Position numbers and translations under genes: made by a program
NCBI GenBank assembly: GCA_011947345.1
Contig: JAAVTG010000540.1
Coordinates: forward strand, 186,001 to 250,000
Direction: 5' to 3'
From: Phytophthora quininea
Lineage: Eukaryota; Oomycota; Peronosporomycetes; Peronosporales; Peronosporaceae
DNA: 64,000 bases
The notes under the pieces: model-generated
Told to the model about the DNA's origin: nothing
Database searches by the model: none
The model's input: only the letters and a program-made list of their open reading frames with translations
Part shown: positions 29,500 to 40,609 of the stretch, piece by piece
Layout of the letters: the number at the start of each line of letters is the position of its first letter
Numbering within the stretch: the first letter of the stretch is position 1

Positions 29500-30560
29500 A
29501 GGGATTCCAAGTAGCACCAAGTCACAGGAAAATCTACGACACACAATTCTCAACCTCCAACTCCGTTCCCTTGCCGACCCGTCGAGGAAAACCTACGAAT
29601 CCTCGTGGCGCCAGTGGTGTCGCTTCCGTACAGCGGCCGGAATGTCAAAATGGCTCCCGGAACATGATACAGCAGCTCAATCACTACAACTGGTTACGTT
29701 CGCCCTTCACTTCTGGAATTCAAGTGGCGTCGACGAGCGCTCCACGTTTGACACCATTCGGACCAAACTCAGCCACATTGGCTGTTATCATTGCATCCGA
29801 CACGGCAGTCGCCCGCAACTCTCAGAGGCTCATTCGCTCGCCCTCCGAGGGCTACGACGGGTGTCAAGACTGGCAAGACCTCGAGCTCCTATCACCGAAA
29901 GCATGTTGCGACGACTCGGCTCGATTACAGACTTCTCCAATCCACAGCACCGTGTGCTCTATGGGGCTACGGTGCTGGGCTTTCACTTCTTCTTACGTCG
30001 CTCCGAATACCTAGCGGTTGATGGGAGGGCGGCATCAGTATTGCATCCAAGTGCAGGATCTACATGTGCTGGATGCGTATGACCAACCTACGTTATCGAT
30101 CAAGTCGGCGATGTCAGTACAACTTCAACTACGAGGAAGCAAGAATGATCAGTTCGGCGACGGCACCTTGCGATGTCTCGGGAAGGCGGCTAACCCACCG
30201 CTGTGTCCGGTATTTGCTGCAATCCAGCTGCTGCAGTATACCAAGTCCATCGGGCTATCGCCGCAAGACCCCGTATGCTCCCTATCAAAAGACCGGATGC
30301 TTTCGGCGAAACTCATGTCCGAACTACTGCGGGTGCTGGCACACCAATCCGGAGTCACCGCCACGGCAATATCGACCCACTGGTTGCGGATAGGAGGCGC
30401 CACAGCGCTGCTGGAAAGAGGCGCCGATCCGGTCCGAATCCAGCAACACGGTCGCTGGAGATCGGATGTGTTCAAGAGATATACCAGATACACGGCTTCC
30501 GTGGGTCGACAACTTACGACACGAATGACTGGGAGGGCAAAGGTTTTGTCTCGACGTTAA
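29500..30560 (+). pseudogene. Tyrosine recombinase of the DIRS-like element
   Basis: It replaces a DDE integrase for insertion of the circular DNA intermediate. The N-terminal SAM-like helices lie in the 29642-30020 frame (TAAQSLQLVTFALHF). The first catalytic Arg is in FFLRRSEYLAV. After a frame change, 30018-30560 carries LRGSKNDQFGDGTLR, then HWLRIGGATALLERGADPV (HxxR at ~30378), QHGRWRSDVFKRY and the nucleophile Tyr at ~30480 (KRYTRY). All residues of the R..HxxR..W..Y set are in place. Confidence 0.78.
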
Positions 30561-30788
30561 TGAATCCTCGATGTTGGGGGTAGCTTCGGCATGCCTTCAG
30601 CTCGACACATCTTTTAGCGTCAATATTGAGCGATGCGATGAAGAAAATCGGAAGATTTTTTCGCTATTCAGCTGAAGTTCTGTATAACCCACGCACCTGT
30701 TTGAACCAATCCGCAAGACGAAACAAGAAGCCATTCGAGCATGGCCTCGCTCTGATCTAATCCGATTGCATGCTTCGTTCGATGCCGC

Positions 30789-31989
30789 CTACATGTAGTA
30801 CTCTGCAACGTGCAGACACGTGACTGTGCCCACCTCGTACGAGTTGCCGGAGTAGGCAAGCAGCCCCGAGTCCGGGTCCACCTTAAACACGTGCATGTTC
30901 TTGGTGTCGGTGTTGCCCACGATGAGCCAGTCTCCGTAGACGGTGAAGCCCCACGGCCGCCCGCCCATCGTGCTCTCCCAGCCTATAGACGTCAGCGTGC
31001 CGTCCACTTCGCTGATCTGGAAGAGCGAGATGGAGTTTTGGCCGCGGTTGGACGTATACAGGAAGCGGCCGTTCCTCGACAGGTGGATGTCGGCCCCCGT
31101 GGACGTGCCGTTGAAAGCGGCAGGCAGTACCGACAGGTTCTGGACGGCTGGACCTGTCAGCAGCTCTCGGCTCTGGTCGATGTCTTAACGCCCACGGAGT
31201 TGCCAATCTCGTCCACGACGTAAGCGAAGTTGCCGTTGGGGTGTTGCGCCATGTGGCGCGCTCCTGATCCTGGCGGTCGACGGACTGCCCCGAGACTCTT
31301 GAGAGTCTCCTCGGCGGGATTGAGTTCGTACTGCAGCAGTTTGTCGCTGCCCAGACCGGCGACGATCATGTGGTTAGACTTTGGCAGCCACATGGAGCTG
31401 TGGGTGTGGCCCGATGTTTGACCGACGGTCACATTGCTGCTGATCGGGAATGCTTCGTGGTACGTTGCGTTCGCGTTGAGGGGAAACACCGTCAGAGTGC
31501 CGTCGAAGTTGGAGACGATCGCAAAGTCTTCGTTGCGGCTCAGCGAGGTGTGAAGTGGCAGTCCTCCTTGGGTTTCGAACGTGTTGAGCAACTCCAACGA
31601 GCCATTTGAGTTGACGGTTAGAGCGGACACGTAGCCAGTCTGGGTGCCCGGGTTGTCGGTGGAGTTGGGTCTCACGGTGTGCGTAGCGTACAGTGTGGGC
31701 TCGCCTTGTGAGAATGCCTAGGTGGAACCGCGGACGTAGCTTGGGATGGTCCCCGCAGATGTGACCGCTAGCGGGGTCAACGAGCCGTCAATGGTGCTGA
31801 ATTTGAACGAATAGATGCCATCTCCGGTGCCGTTGATCCAGCCTTCATCGCGGGTGACGGTTCCCGCGAACAGGAAAACCTCGGTGGTTGGTTGTTCTTG
31901 GTGGTGTTGAGCTGGGGAGCCTGCAAAGGCAGTGCCCGCCAAGGCAGCAGCGAAGGCAACGGAGAAGGTGAGAAGGTGGAGAGGCGCAT
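30789..31989 (-). CDS. Secreted lactonase-fold protein (7-bladed beta-propeller, PF10282-like)
   Basis: It resembles 6-phosphogluconolactonase/carboxymuconate-cyclase-like beta-propellers, which are often secreted in oomycetes. Start ATG at 31989: after MRL, one missing base near 31982 brings in a signal peptide (LLTFSVAFAAALAGTAFA). Propeller repeats include TGDGIYSFKFSTIDGSLTPL, GHTHSSMWLPKSNHMIVAGL (His-rich blade), GARHMAQHPNGNFAYVVDE, HLSRNGRFLYTSNRGQNSI and MGGRPWGFTVYGDWLIVGN. An in-frame TAG lies at 31718-31720 (codon before AFSQGE) and one base is missing near 31178. The rest reads cleanly to the stop at 30789. Confidence 0.8.
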
Positions 31990-33069
31990 GATTGTACGCC
32001 CTCAGCTCGGAGTGTCTTGCGATGGAGAGAAAACGAATTAATGAACGCGGAAGTGGGAGGATAGGTCGTAGCTCAATGCACATGGAGAGGTGGCCTTGGG
32101 TGGACAATTAACAGATCTGAAATTGTTATCCGAGATTAATCGAGGAGAGCACTGCCACACTGCACACGTGTTTTGGTGGCGAGTTGTGAGGTACCGTGTA
32201 ACACGTAGCGCGGGCGAGGAGCGTTGGGGCGAGATGGCGAACGGCGGAGACTAGTGGTGGCGCTGCGGGAGGAGGCGCCTTGGAACTGGAAGTAGAATTG
32301 AGAAGTGAGATTGATCAGGCAGGTTTATCGTGCTAGCGCGCGTTGGGGAAACGCAAAGGGAAATCCAGTTCCCATCCTAAAGCTTATCAATTCTCTAAGT
32401 CCATAAGAAATCCTAGATCTACCAATGAACAGCTCCTAACTGGAAACGTAGCTCGAATCTTGAATCTTCTTGATGCGTCCCATAATCATGAATCCATCAA
32501 TAACTGGATTCTTTCAAATCCGTAGAACTTCAGGGCCAATCAGAGTAAAGATTATGGGACGTTCTTGAGACACCTAGAAGGTGTAATCTTGAACTTGAAG
32601 CCCTCGACCAATAGTAACGCTTTGTGTATGCATGTTTACTGCCATAAAGATAGCCAGCTATCCAGCATAATCTGGATAGTCTCAAAATGTATTGACGGGT
32701 TGCCGTCTGCAACATGTTGTCGCTGACGGCAATTCCGTCACATACCGTGCCAGTGTTAATACTTGTACAGCCAAGCTCTCGAATGACGCTGGCTTTGGGA
32801 TTACGAGAAACCTGTGTCGTTTACGAGGAACGCCGTTTGATCCTGCAGAAGACAAGAAAGTTACTGCTTCTTCCTTGCGTTTCTTGATACGGTGAAACCC
32901 AAGCGTTTTGGTCAATTGTGAGCCGACTAAACATCTTCCGGCTGGCGATCAGCTGGCAGACGCGATCCGTTTTAGCGTTCCATCGCTGTACAACATTATA
33001 GTTTGGGGTGTGTGATTTGTCGCCGCCTCGTGTCGTTCACGATATCTCTCGTTCTGAGACTTCCGCGGC
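31990..33069. other. No recognisable gene
   Basis: About 1.1 kb upstream of the lactonase gene. Short ORFs only, none resembling a family I know. The proximal ~200 bp should hold the lactonase promoter. Confidence 0.5.
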
Positions 33070-33670
33070 ATGACTCACGACCACAACTCCATGGCGGCTT
33101 TCGACCAACACCTGTGGGGTTTGCAGCCTCATTGAGCCGCATCGGCTTCTCCAACGTCAATGCAATTCCTGCACAAGTTTCCAACTTCTGCGGAAAATCT
33201 TCAGCCGACGGCGACGACGTTCAACCTGAATGACCTCGAGCAGCAAGCGCTGCTTGATGTCCTCAATGAGTACAAAGAGCTGTTGGAGACTAGTGTGGTT
33301 CTACCCTTCAACACCAGTCATGTCGACGGACAAGTGAGTGCCCAAACACTTTGCGCAGTCGACAAGCACGCAGGCGACGAATCGGCTGGCAGCGTTCAAG
33401 TTGGCGGCCCAACGAGCCAAGGCCAAGCGACGTAATCGCCATCGGGGGCGCATCAAAGCTGAGTGGGAGGCACTTCGGCTTCAAAATACGCAGCATACTG
33501 CGCAGCTCGAGGCGTTGAAAAGCTCGCGAATCAGTGACAGCGGTTTGCAATGGCACGAGCAAGCCTCGAAGGAGCTGAAGGCGTGACTACAAGTGGAAAA
33601 TGAGCAGTGCATCCTCCGACTGGCGATTGAACAGCGCGCGGTAGTGATAGAGAAGTTACAGTCACACCTC
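33070..33670 (+). pseudogene. M96-like gene, 5' half only
   Basis: ATG 33070 opens MTHDHNSMAAFDQHLWGLQP, a diverged relative of the 8887 start, with TGA soon after. DLEQQALLDVLNEYKELLE and the basic coiled coil KRRNRHRGRIKAEWEALRL follow in shifted frames, then HEQASKELKA, a stop and LRLAIEQRAVVIEKLQ. Nothing of the START-like half remains. Confidence 0.8.
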
Positions 33671-33949
33671 TTTAAATGGACCCTTCAATTGGCAAAATCA
33701 TCTCTAGTTGACTGAGACCTCGATGTCCAAAAGGAACAGTGTTGGTTTCACAATGCTGCTCCTCTACTTGCGCCCACACCCCTTTATCCGCTATCTGACA
33801 GGAAGGTTTGGCAGTTTCCCTCGCTAAATGGACGACTCCACGCCAATCAAATCGTGTAGTTTACACTGAATCCCGCACGAATCGAGTCATATCGCACGAC
33901 TTCCAGCCCGAAAGATGGCTTCTGCTAGTGTTGCTCCCACGCTAACTTA
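33671..33949. other. No recognisable gene
   Basis: Stretch between the M96-like remnant and the helix-turn-helix remnant. Nothing identified. Confidence 0.4.
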
Positions 33950-33954
33950 AGAAG

Positions 33955-34065
33955 AGAAGCTCCAAGTCAATTTAGAGTGCAGGCGATATCCTACCATGCA
34001 GCACGCCGAGGTCATCGAATGGGTGCGCGCCACTTTCAAGAAGACTATCAGCATTAGCACGGTTA
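33955..34065 (+). pseudogene. Helix-turn-helix (CENP-B/pogo N-terminal-like) remnant, left part
   Basis: One frame reads QHAEVIEWVRATFKKTISIS then TV, and continues after the Harbinger insertion at 37043 as SQWIHSKS. This has the shape of a pogo/CENP-B N-terminal helix-turn-helix. The join across the TTA duplication keeps the frame if one TTA copy is removed. The right part decays to short ORFs by 37260. Confidence 0.5.
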
Positions 34066-34286
34066 GAGCATTCCCACCGGTTGCTACAAAACGCCGACCA
34101 AAAGTCATGTTTGGCTATTTGATAGCCTCGAAGTTGTTTTCGTGACTCGCACCCGTCTGGTAAAAGCCAAACTAGATGTAGTCGACGACAATCTCCCGGC
34201 GATCTTTCCGCCAAATGTAGCGGCAAAATAGGTGGCTGTTGGTCGAAGACAAACAGAAGACGACACCGATCACAGGCACCAGCGCA

Positions 34287-35463
34287 ATGCCTACACGCGA
34301 GAGGGCACCCAGGGGAAAGAACTACCACGCTGTAGAGAATCTGGAGCTATCCAGAGCCTACATCCATGTGTCTACCGATCCGTCGGTCGGAATCAACCAG
34401 ACGGCCGAGACGATGTGGATGCGAGTAAAGGACGCTATGGAGAGATCAGAACCCATCGCTGACGCGATAGAACAGGGAAGGCTTGCTCCACGGGCCTGGA
34501 CTAGTCTGCAAGCACATTTCGGACAGATGCAAAAGTCCATTGCAAAGTATGTCGGCTGCGGAAACCGTGTCGAGTCCTTACGAGAGTCAGGTTCTACTGA
34601 TCGATACATGATGAAAAAGACCTTCAAATTGTACAAGCAACGCCATGGACACGATTTTGCCTACATCGAATGCTACGATGTCCTGTCGAAGTACCCTAAA
34701 TTCCAGGCATCCGTTGAAAAGCTCGTTGACCGGAACAAACCGACAGTCGTGAAGAAGCGCAAGCCAGCCGACGACCAAGATGTGGAACCATCTACAGCCG
34801 TTGCACCGGTGGAACCGCAAGTTGCGGTCAATGGCGTGGGGAAACTCCTCCAACGCAGGGTGTGAAAGCTGCTAAACGACAAAAGCAGAGCAGTCGCTGC
34901 AGTACCGCACCGCGATAGCCCAGGAAGCTGTCTCCATTTCGCTGAGTGTGAAGATCGACGTTCTGAAGGAACAGCTGCGGGTTAACCAGGCCCAACACCG
35001 CTTGAAAGAAGAGCAAGCGCTCCATCAAATGTTGAACGAGTTGTTTGAGATTCAGCCCAATGGACCTGAGCACTCAGCATACCTCTACAAGCGGCGTGCC
35101 GACCTACCTCGGCGTTTAAATGCACTGACGGGCGACTCCAATGCATCTTTTCCAAGTTCTGACCCACCAACACAGCGAGAACCACCGGTATCGGACATGC
35201 CACAACAACCGGAAACTCTTGCATTTGGCAACGAAAATGCTCGCCCACTTCAATGCGATCAAGGAGGAAATTCTGCGCAGACATTCCTTGCGGAAACTCA
35301 ATCGTCGTTTACAGAACCCCGCTCGGAATGCAGCGTTGTGCTGGACAGGGCGACACCGCTCTCACTGTCCCCGACGACGACTCCATTCATGGCACTAAGC
35401 ATCCCTCTGGCTCAAACATCCATGGCTGCTTCTGCTACTCCAGAGGCCGAGCTATCGCTTTGA
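34287..35463 (+). CDS. PIF/Harbinger accessory protein (Myb/SANT-like plus coiled coil), two frame breaks
   Basis: The second Harbinger protein, thought to bind the transposon ends and help nuclear import of the transposase. ATG 34287. ENLELSRAYIHVSTDPSVG...TMWMRVKDAM is the trihelix/SANT-like region. It continues with HFGQMQKSIAKYVGC and CYDVLSKYPKFQ. After 34860 the frame must change twice (near 34862 and 34900) to read VKAAKRQKQSS and then AQEAVSISLSVKIDVLKEQL, a NAM-associated-like coiled coil. The tail is Ser/Thr/Pro-rich. The two breaks each fit a missing base. Confidence 0.7.
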
Positions 35464-35662
35464 TTTTCCGCTGAGTTTTTATGACTTCATTCATGCTGAC
35501 GATAACAAAGAGTTGGATTCGATTCAAACTCGCAACAGTAAAATAAAAATGTTGCTATCTGGTTGCCTTGCATCCTACTTGTCCTGGTTACCGAAAAATT
35601 GCCACACGTGCTCTATCATGTCGTTTTGCAGTTGATTATACCGCTCTTCGTTCTCCATAGCG

Positions 35663-36917
35663 CTAATATGCCGAAAGCTCTCCAATTGATCTTGGTCGTA
35701 GACCAACTGGGCGGGACACGCGGAGTTTGTACAAATGCTGGTTGTCTTTGTCCCTAAACAAATAGCCGTGTTCGTCTACGTGTGAGTCCCGATTCTCTTC
35801 ACAAATCATATTGTGTAATATGATGCATGCTCGCATCACCTTACACATATCCAGCCGTGAATGGAGCTTGCAGGGAACAGCTAGTATCCTCCACCGAGCT
35901 TGGAGCACACCAAAAGCTCGCTCAACGTCTTTGCGACATCTTTCCTGCTCTCGTGTAAACCTCTTCTGTTTATTGCCACGACATTGCGGCAATGCCTTCA
36001 TAAACACTGGCCACTCTGGGTATATGCCATCCGCCAGACAGTATGGCATGTCGTACGAGTTTCCATTCACCTCAAACTCAACACGAGGAATAGCCGCTCA
36101 TTAGGTTGTCAAACACAGGGGATCGGTCTAAAATGTTCAAGTCGTTCAGTGACCCAGGCCAGCCAAAGCTGGCATGCCAAATCCACAATTCGTGATCGGC
36201 GCATGCCTCCAAGACAACAGTAGGCTTCTTTTCTTTGCCTTTGAACTGCCCTGCCCATTCGTATGGGCAGTTTTTCCATTCCCAATGCATGCAGTCAATG
36301 CTGCACCACATGCCCACGAATCCGCGCTGCGCATTCATCATTAGAAGTCGCTGCATATTCAATTGAGTTGGTGATCGCAAGTATTTGGAGCCAAATCGCT
36401 TGTCCACGGCCTCAACAAAGTGCGTTAGGCTTTCGTATACGACAGTCCCAGACATCTCCAGGTTTTCGTCCAAGCAGACGGCAGGTAGAGCGTAGGCAAG
36501 CACTCGCAGAGCGGCTGTAATCTTCACTATTGGATGTATTCCCAGTCTTTTAGCAGCGTCAGTACACTGCTCGAAGTAATCAGAATCCACTTCTAACACT
36601 CCATCCAGCACCCTCTTGAACATGCCCTTGCTCATTCGGTTGCGCTCACGGAACTCGTCATCATTGTAGACGGGATTCTCATCGAAGTACTGCTTCATGA
36701 AGCGCTTGTAGCGCGTCTCAAACTCCCTGTCTTTGTTTCTGGCTTTACCTGGCCGTGATCCTCCGTGCTGCACTTGGAGGGAGTCAACAGTTAGAGGTGG
36801 GAACAAGACCTGGTACGCTAGAAGATCATCGTCCTCCTCGTCGTCGAGGGGGCCCAGGAAGCCTTGGATATCACCATCAGCAGTCACATCGCCGAGAAGA
36901 CCAGACTGATCCTCCAT
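35663..36917 (-). CDS. PIF/Harbinger DDE transposase, one frame break
   Basis: ATG chosen at 36917 (MEDQSGLLGD); the frame is open further upstream. HTH-like region NDDEFRERNRMSKGMFKRVL and ITAALRVLAYALPAV. The DDE domain has CSIDCMHWEWKNCP (first Asp), FGWPGSLNDLNIL (second Asp), and, after a frame break near 36086 (one missing G), ADGIYPEWPVF and VERAFGVLQARWRIL (Glu). ~415 residues, a usual size. It forms a pair with the plus-strand accessory gene, tail to tail. Confidence 0.85.
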
Positions 36918-37039
36918 TGTGATAGTTTTTGTTTGACAGAACCGGTGCGGAATTTTCGTCTGACTGGATTTGTCGGCGATCTTGTCGGGGAGAATACAAT
37001 GCAATATAACTTTTTTGGTAGCAACCGGTGGGAATGCTC

Positions 37040-37284
37040 TTAGTCAATGGATTCATTCAAAATCGCTGGGCAAAAGCAAGAATTGTCGATGGAGCAACTA
37101 TGGCAAACAGTCGAAACGCTGAAGATTTTGTTGGGACCGTCGACAAAGTTCTGCTTGATGACGTAGCTCGAATGATGTCCAGCATGAACATAAACCAAAA
37201 TTGTGTGGTGGAGTACATTGGAGTGGATGTAAGTGAGGATATTGTGACGTTTGTGCGCTAATGCAAATTGCGAAGTGAGTTGTT
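37040..37284 (+). pseudogene. Right part of the HTH remnant
   Basis: Starts with the second TTA copy. SQWIHSKSLGKSK continues the left part at 33955-34065. Further on a short open stretch ends at 37261 without known similarity. The Tc1/mariner element begins at 37287. Confidence 0.45.
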
Positions 37285-37286
37285 TA

Positions 37287-38543
37287 CACTCCGCGACAGG
37301 ATGGATCGGCCACCCACGTCGGTGGCCGTAACTTCGTCAATTTTAGGAGTTGGAGGGCGCTATTTAGATATGTTTTAGAGGTAATTTAGGGTAAGGCGGT
37401 GTTTGTGCTAACGAGCAAGAATTGGCAGTCTATCGAGTGGCTAGCATAGAGAGCTACGGTTTTCGCACTACGACAGATTAGATCGGCCACCTCCACCATA
37501 CAAAAATCAAGTATATTTGTACCTCAATAATGGGTCCTATTTCCTTTCTTATCGAGAACTTCTAGGCATCGGCGTGGCATGGACTCGATTAGCGACTCCA
37601 GCAGAGCGGTGGGTATTGAATCCCACGCCTCAAAGAGCGCAGCAGTAAGCTCTGCTACGCTATCAAACTGTTTTCCATTATTATATACCCTTCTACTCAT
37701 AATAGACCACAAGTTTTCTATGGGGTTCAGGTCTGGAGACTTGGACGGCTAGTCTAATACCTGAACTTCTTGCTCTTGAAAAACTCTTTTGTGCGCTTGG
37801 ACGCGTGAACTAGCATGGCACCGGCCCATGCCTTACGGGCAGCCATGTCCTCGGGCTTAAGAGGCAATGTGTTCTCCATCTTTGTGTACACCAACCAGTC
37901 CACCCTAGAGAGGGTTCGCTGGATGGTGCGCACCGAGACGGAGAGCTGCAGCTCGGCCTTGAGCTTGGCGGCCGAGAGCTGGCCCTTGGACGCTTCGCGC
38001 ACTAGGCGCCTCGTTTCGCGGTCCGTAAGGGCAGGAGGGGGCCTGGGCGCCTGAGAGTAGTGGAGGGAGGGGTGGAGCGATAACGCGGCCGACTGTGTCT
38101 CGGCTTCGCTCCGTCAGCAGCGCGATGTCTCGGGCGCTCACGCCGGCTTCATGCAGGCCTTGAATTCTACCCCGCTCATGCTCAGTGAGGCGGGGCTTCT
38201 TTAGGGTGGGGCGGGCTTCTTCGTGCGTGGCATCTTGTGCAATGAGTGAAAAGAGCGCCTGACACCACTCGTTGTCTAGTGTAGAGTTACTGAGATGCTA
38301 TCATTAGGCACAAATATACTTGATTTTTGTATGGTGGAGGTGGCCGATCTAATCTGTCGTAGTGCGAAAACCGTAGCTCTCTATGCTAGCCACTCGATAG
38401 ACTGCCAATTCTTGCTCGTTAGCACAAACACCGCCTTACCCTAAATTACCTCTAAAACATATCTAAATAGCGCCCTCCAACTCCTAAAATTGACGAAGTT
38501 ACGGCCACCGACGTGGGTGGCCGATCCATCCTGTCGCGGAGTG
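37287..38543 (-). mobile_element. Tc1/mariner element with 233-bp terminal inverted repeats, non-autonomous
   Basis: Inverted repeats 37287-37519 and 38311-38543 appear identical over 233 bp and begin CACTCCGCGACAGG. They are flanked by TA (37285-37286, 38544-38545). The 790-bp core has a Tc1-type transposase with an internal deletion. Long perfect TIRs point to recent activity or gene conversion. Confidence 0.93.
37524..38233 (-). pseudogene. Tc1-like transposase lacking its catalytic core
   Basis: ATG 38233 (MPRTKKPAP), then after frame changes LTEHERGRIQGLHEAGVSA with RDIALLTERS and TVGRVI (first helix-turn-helix), AAKLKAELQLSVSVRTIQRT (second), and ARKAWAGAMLVHAS. The strand regions with the first two catalytic Asp residues are absent. 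It resumes with SPDLNPIENLWSIMSRRVY (the third acidic residue, in-frame TAG just before) and the family C-terminus. Without the core it cannot be active. Confidence 0.82.
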
Positions 38544-38557
38544 TAGATGTTAGTCTA

Positions 38558-38742
38558 CAGATGTGCACCGCGTTTTCGGCCCCAGTATGTTTCGATGGCC
38601 TCCAAAACTAAATGATTCTGTGCTACGATTTGCTCGCGTCGGCTATCCACTCCCCATCACAGCTGCCGCGTGTTTTCATCAAGAACTGATCGATTCGGAC
38701 ACTTTATATGGTCCACCCCGCCGAAAACGCGGTGCACATCTG
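38558..38742. mobile_element. 185-bp MITE, TA target
   Basis: Inverted termini CAGATGTGCACCGCGTTT.. at 38558 and its reverse complement ending at 38742 (about 23 bp, perfect), flanked by TA (38556-38557, 38743-38744). No coding capacity. Ends differ from the neighbouring Tc1/mariner element, so it belongs to another TA-targeting family. Confidence 0.88.
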
Positions 38743-39006
38743 TACCAGTACTCCCTCGGGCTGGCCCTGTGGCAGCGCCCGAGGTCTTCGCTCCGCCACC
38801 CGTTGGCGAAGATTATGACGACGGCGCGATGACGCGGCGCTGATTACGTAGATCCCGTGTTGACGGTCGTAGATGATGTAGCTGCTGTTGTTGACGCGGT
38901 GCTGGTGTCGGCACTGGTGTCGGGCAGGCGGCGACGGCGTCGTCGTCGGCTTCGTCGTCTGGGATACACACTCCACAGATATCCACGAGCCTCCTGTGGA
39001 TGATAC

Positions 39007-39184
39007 TGTTAGAAGCTGCACGACTAGACTCACACAGATAACTTGTTACTTTCAAAGTAAATCTTGGACTGACTGGCCTAGCACCAGTTGCCTTTTCTAC
39101 CATCACTCTTGATCTCGGTGCGCCAGTCTACTTCGTGACGATCCTCTGTCATCGTCACCAGCACTACGGGAGCTACTTCTAACA
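39007..39184 (-). repeat. 3' LTR of the Copia element
   Basis: 178 bp, TGTTAGAAGC...TTCTAACA, with a perfect short inverted terminus (TGTTAGAAG/CTTCTAACA). On the coding strand it is preceded by a purine tract GGAGGGGCG. Confidence 0.92.
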
Positions 39185-40609
39185 CGCCCCTCCGAAGTAT
39201 CGTCCTTCGGAACATGGTCCTTTGTCAAACCGATCATCTTGCTCAGCATCTCAAGTCGGTCGCTGGCAAGTGCCTTTGTCAGCAGGTCCGACGGATTTTC
39301 TTCTCCTTTAACCTTACAGCTCAATCGTCTTCTTCGCTACCTGGTCGCGCACATAGTGCCATCTTAACTCGATATGGCGCGTGCGTCTGCTGTAGGTAGG
39401 ATTCGTAGCCATTACGAATGCGGCTTGATTGTCGATACCTTGGCGTAGTTGTACCGCCATCGTCGGGAAAACTTCAATCAGCACGTTCCGCAGTCCTTGG
39501 CCTTCCATGCACGCCTCGCACGCCGCAACATATTCGGCCTCCGCTGTGGACTGAGCCACAATCGTTTGACGGCGAGATGCCCACGCTACAGCACCGCCAG
39601 CCATACAGTGCACATAGCCTGTAACACTTTTTCTAGTGTCGGGGTTATTACCCCAGTCAGAGTCGCAGAAACCATCGACTTGCAGTGTGTTGGGCTGCTG
39701 TTCTGTTGCACTCCTTTGATAGACGATGCCTTGAGACTTCGTACCAACGAGGTATCTCAATACCCGTTTTGCTGCACCAATGTGCTGCTGGGTAGGACAC
39801 TGCACATACCTGCTGAGCTGGCCGACCGCAAAAGCGATGTCGGGTCTCGTACACGTGGCCAGGAACATTAATGAACCAACAAGCTCGCGATACGGGAACT
39901 GCTTGCCGTTCTTTGATTCTTGCTTGCGTGTGCTAGTATCTGTATCTATCACTGTGAGACGTAAGTTTGTCTCCATGGGAATTCGACTTGGGTGCGCCTC
40001 GCCAAAGCCGAATCGCTCCAAAACTTGCTCACAGTACTGTGTTTGGTGGATCTTGATCGATCCGTTTCCATGCTCCACTTCAACACCGAGAAAAGTGTTC
40101 AATTTGCCCTGGTCTTTGATACCGTAGTCCGTATTCAGCTGGTCGAACATTTTCTTCTTGAAGTCTTCATTTTCGTCGCGCATAGGATGTCGTCGACGTA
40201 GAGCAGTACAATCGCGAATTCTCCATCACAATCATAAAAATACAGGCAAGGTTCGGTACTGCATTGTTCGAAGCCGTAGCGAAGGAACCACGAGTTGATC
40301 TCCGAGTTCCACTCGCGTCCAGACTGCTTAAGTCCGTAGAGGGCTTTTTCAATCACGTACACCATGTCTTCTTCATCGCATGGGTACCCTTCCAGCTCCT
40401 CCAAATACTGTTGTATGGCGAGCATGGCGTTTAGATACGCCGTGTTGACGTCGGCTTGATAGACGGTCAACTGCAGAAGCGTACATACTGCCACGAACAA
40501 CCGAAATGTAGCCATTCGGGCTACGGGGAAAACGTTTCTTGATAGTCGAGTCCTTTGCGCTGTTTGTCTCCGCGACCGACCACACGGGCACGGAATCTGT
40601 CGACATATC
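39103..40609 (-). pseudogene. Copia reverse transcriptase and RNase H (frame-broken)
   Basis: Continues directly from the 1224-codon [49 protein letters not shown] and the catalytic YVDDIL near 40205. RNase H: VDGFCDSDWGNNPDTRKS, SSTAEAEYVAACEA-like text (AQSTAEAEYVA) and ENPSDLLTKAL. Single missing bases near 40632, 40527 and 40187 account for three breaks. One more near 39314 does not fit a single missing base. All catalytic residues are present. Confidence 0.8.

Larger units (their letters stand above)
25686..30560 (+). mobile_element. DIRS/Ngaro-like tyrosine-recombinase retrotransposon (decayed)
   Basis: The module order is two Gag-like ORFs, reverse transcriptase with YVDD box, RNase H, then a tyrosine recombinase. 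RT followed by a tyrosine recombinase rather than a DDE integrase defines DIRS-type elements; no methyltransferase domain is evident, as in Ngaro. LTRs are not seen. The coding region is interrupted by several frame changes. Termini could not be set, so the limits given are those of the ORFs. Confidence 0.72.
34066..37039. mobile_element. PIF/Harbinger DNA transposon, 2.97 kb, TSD TTA
   Basis: Perfect 22-bp terminal inverted repeats beginning GAGCATTCCCACCGGT at 34066 and at 37039 (reverse), flanked by TTA on both sides (34063-34065 and 37040-37042), the classic PIF/Harbinger target. It carries the two-gene set of the superfamily in convergent orientation: a Myb/SANT-like DNA-binding protein (plus) and a DDE transposase (minus). 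Confidence 0.95.
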
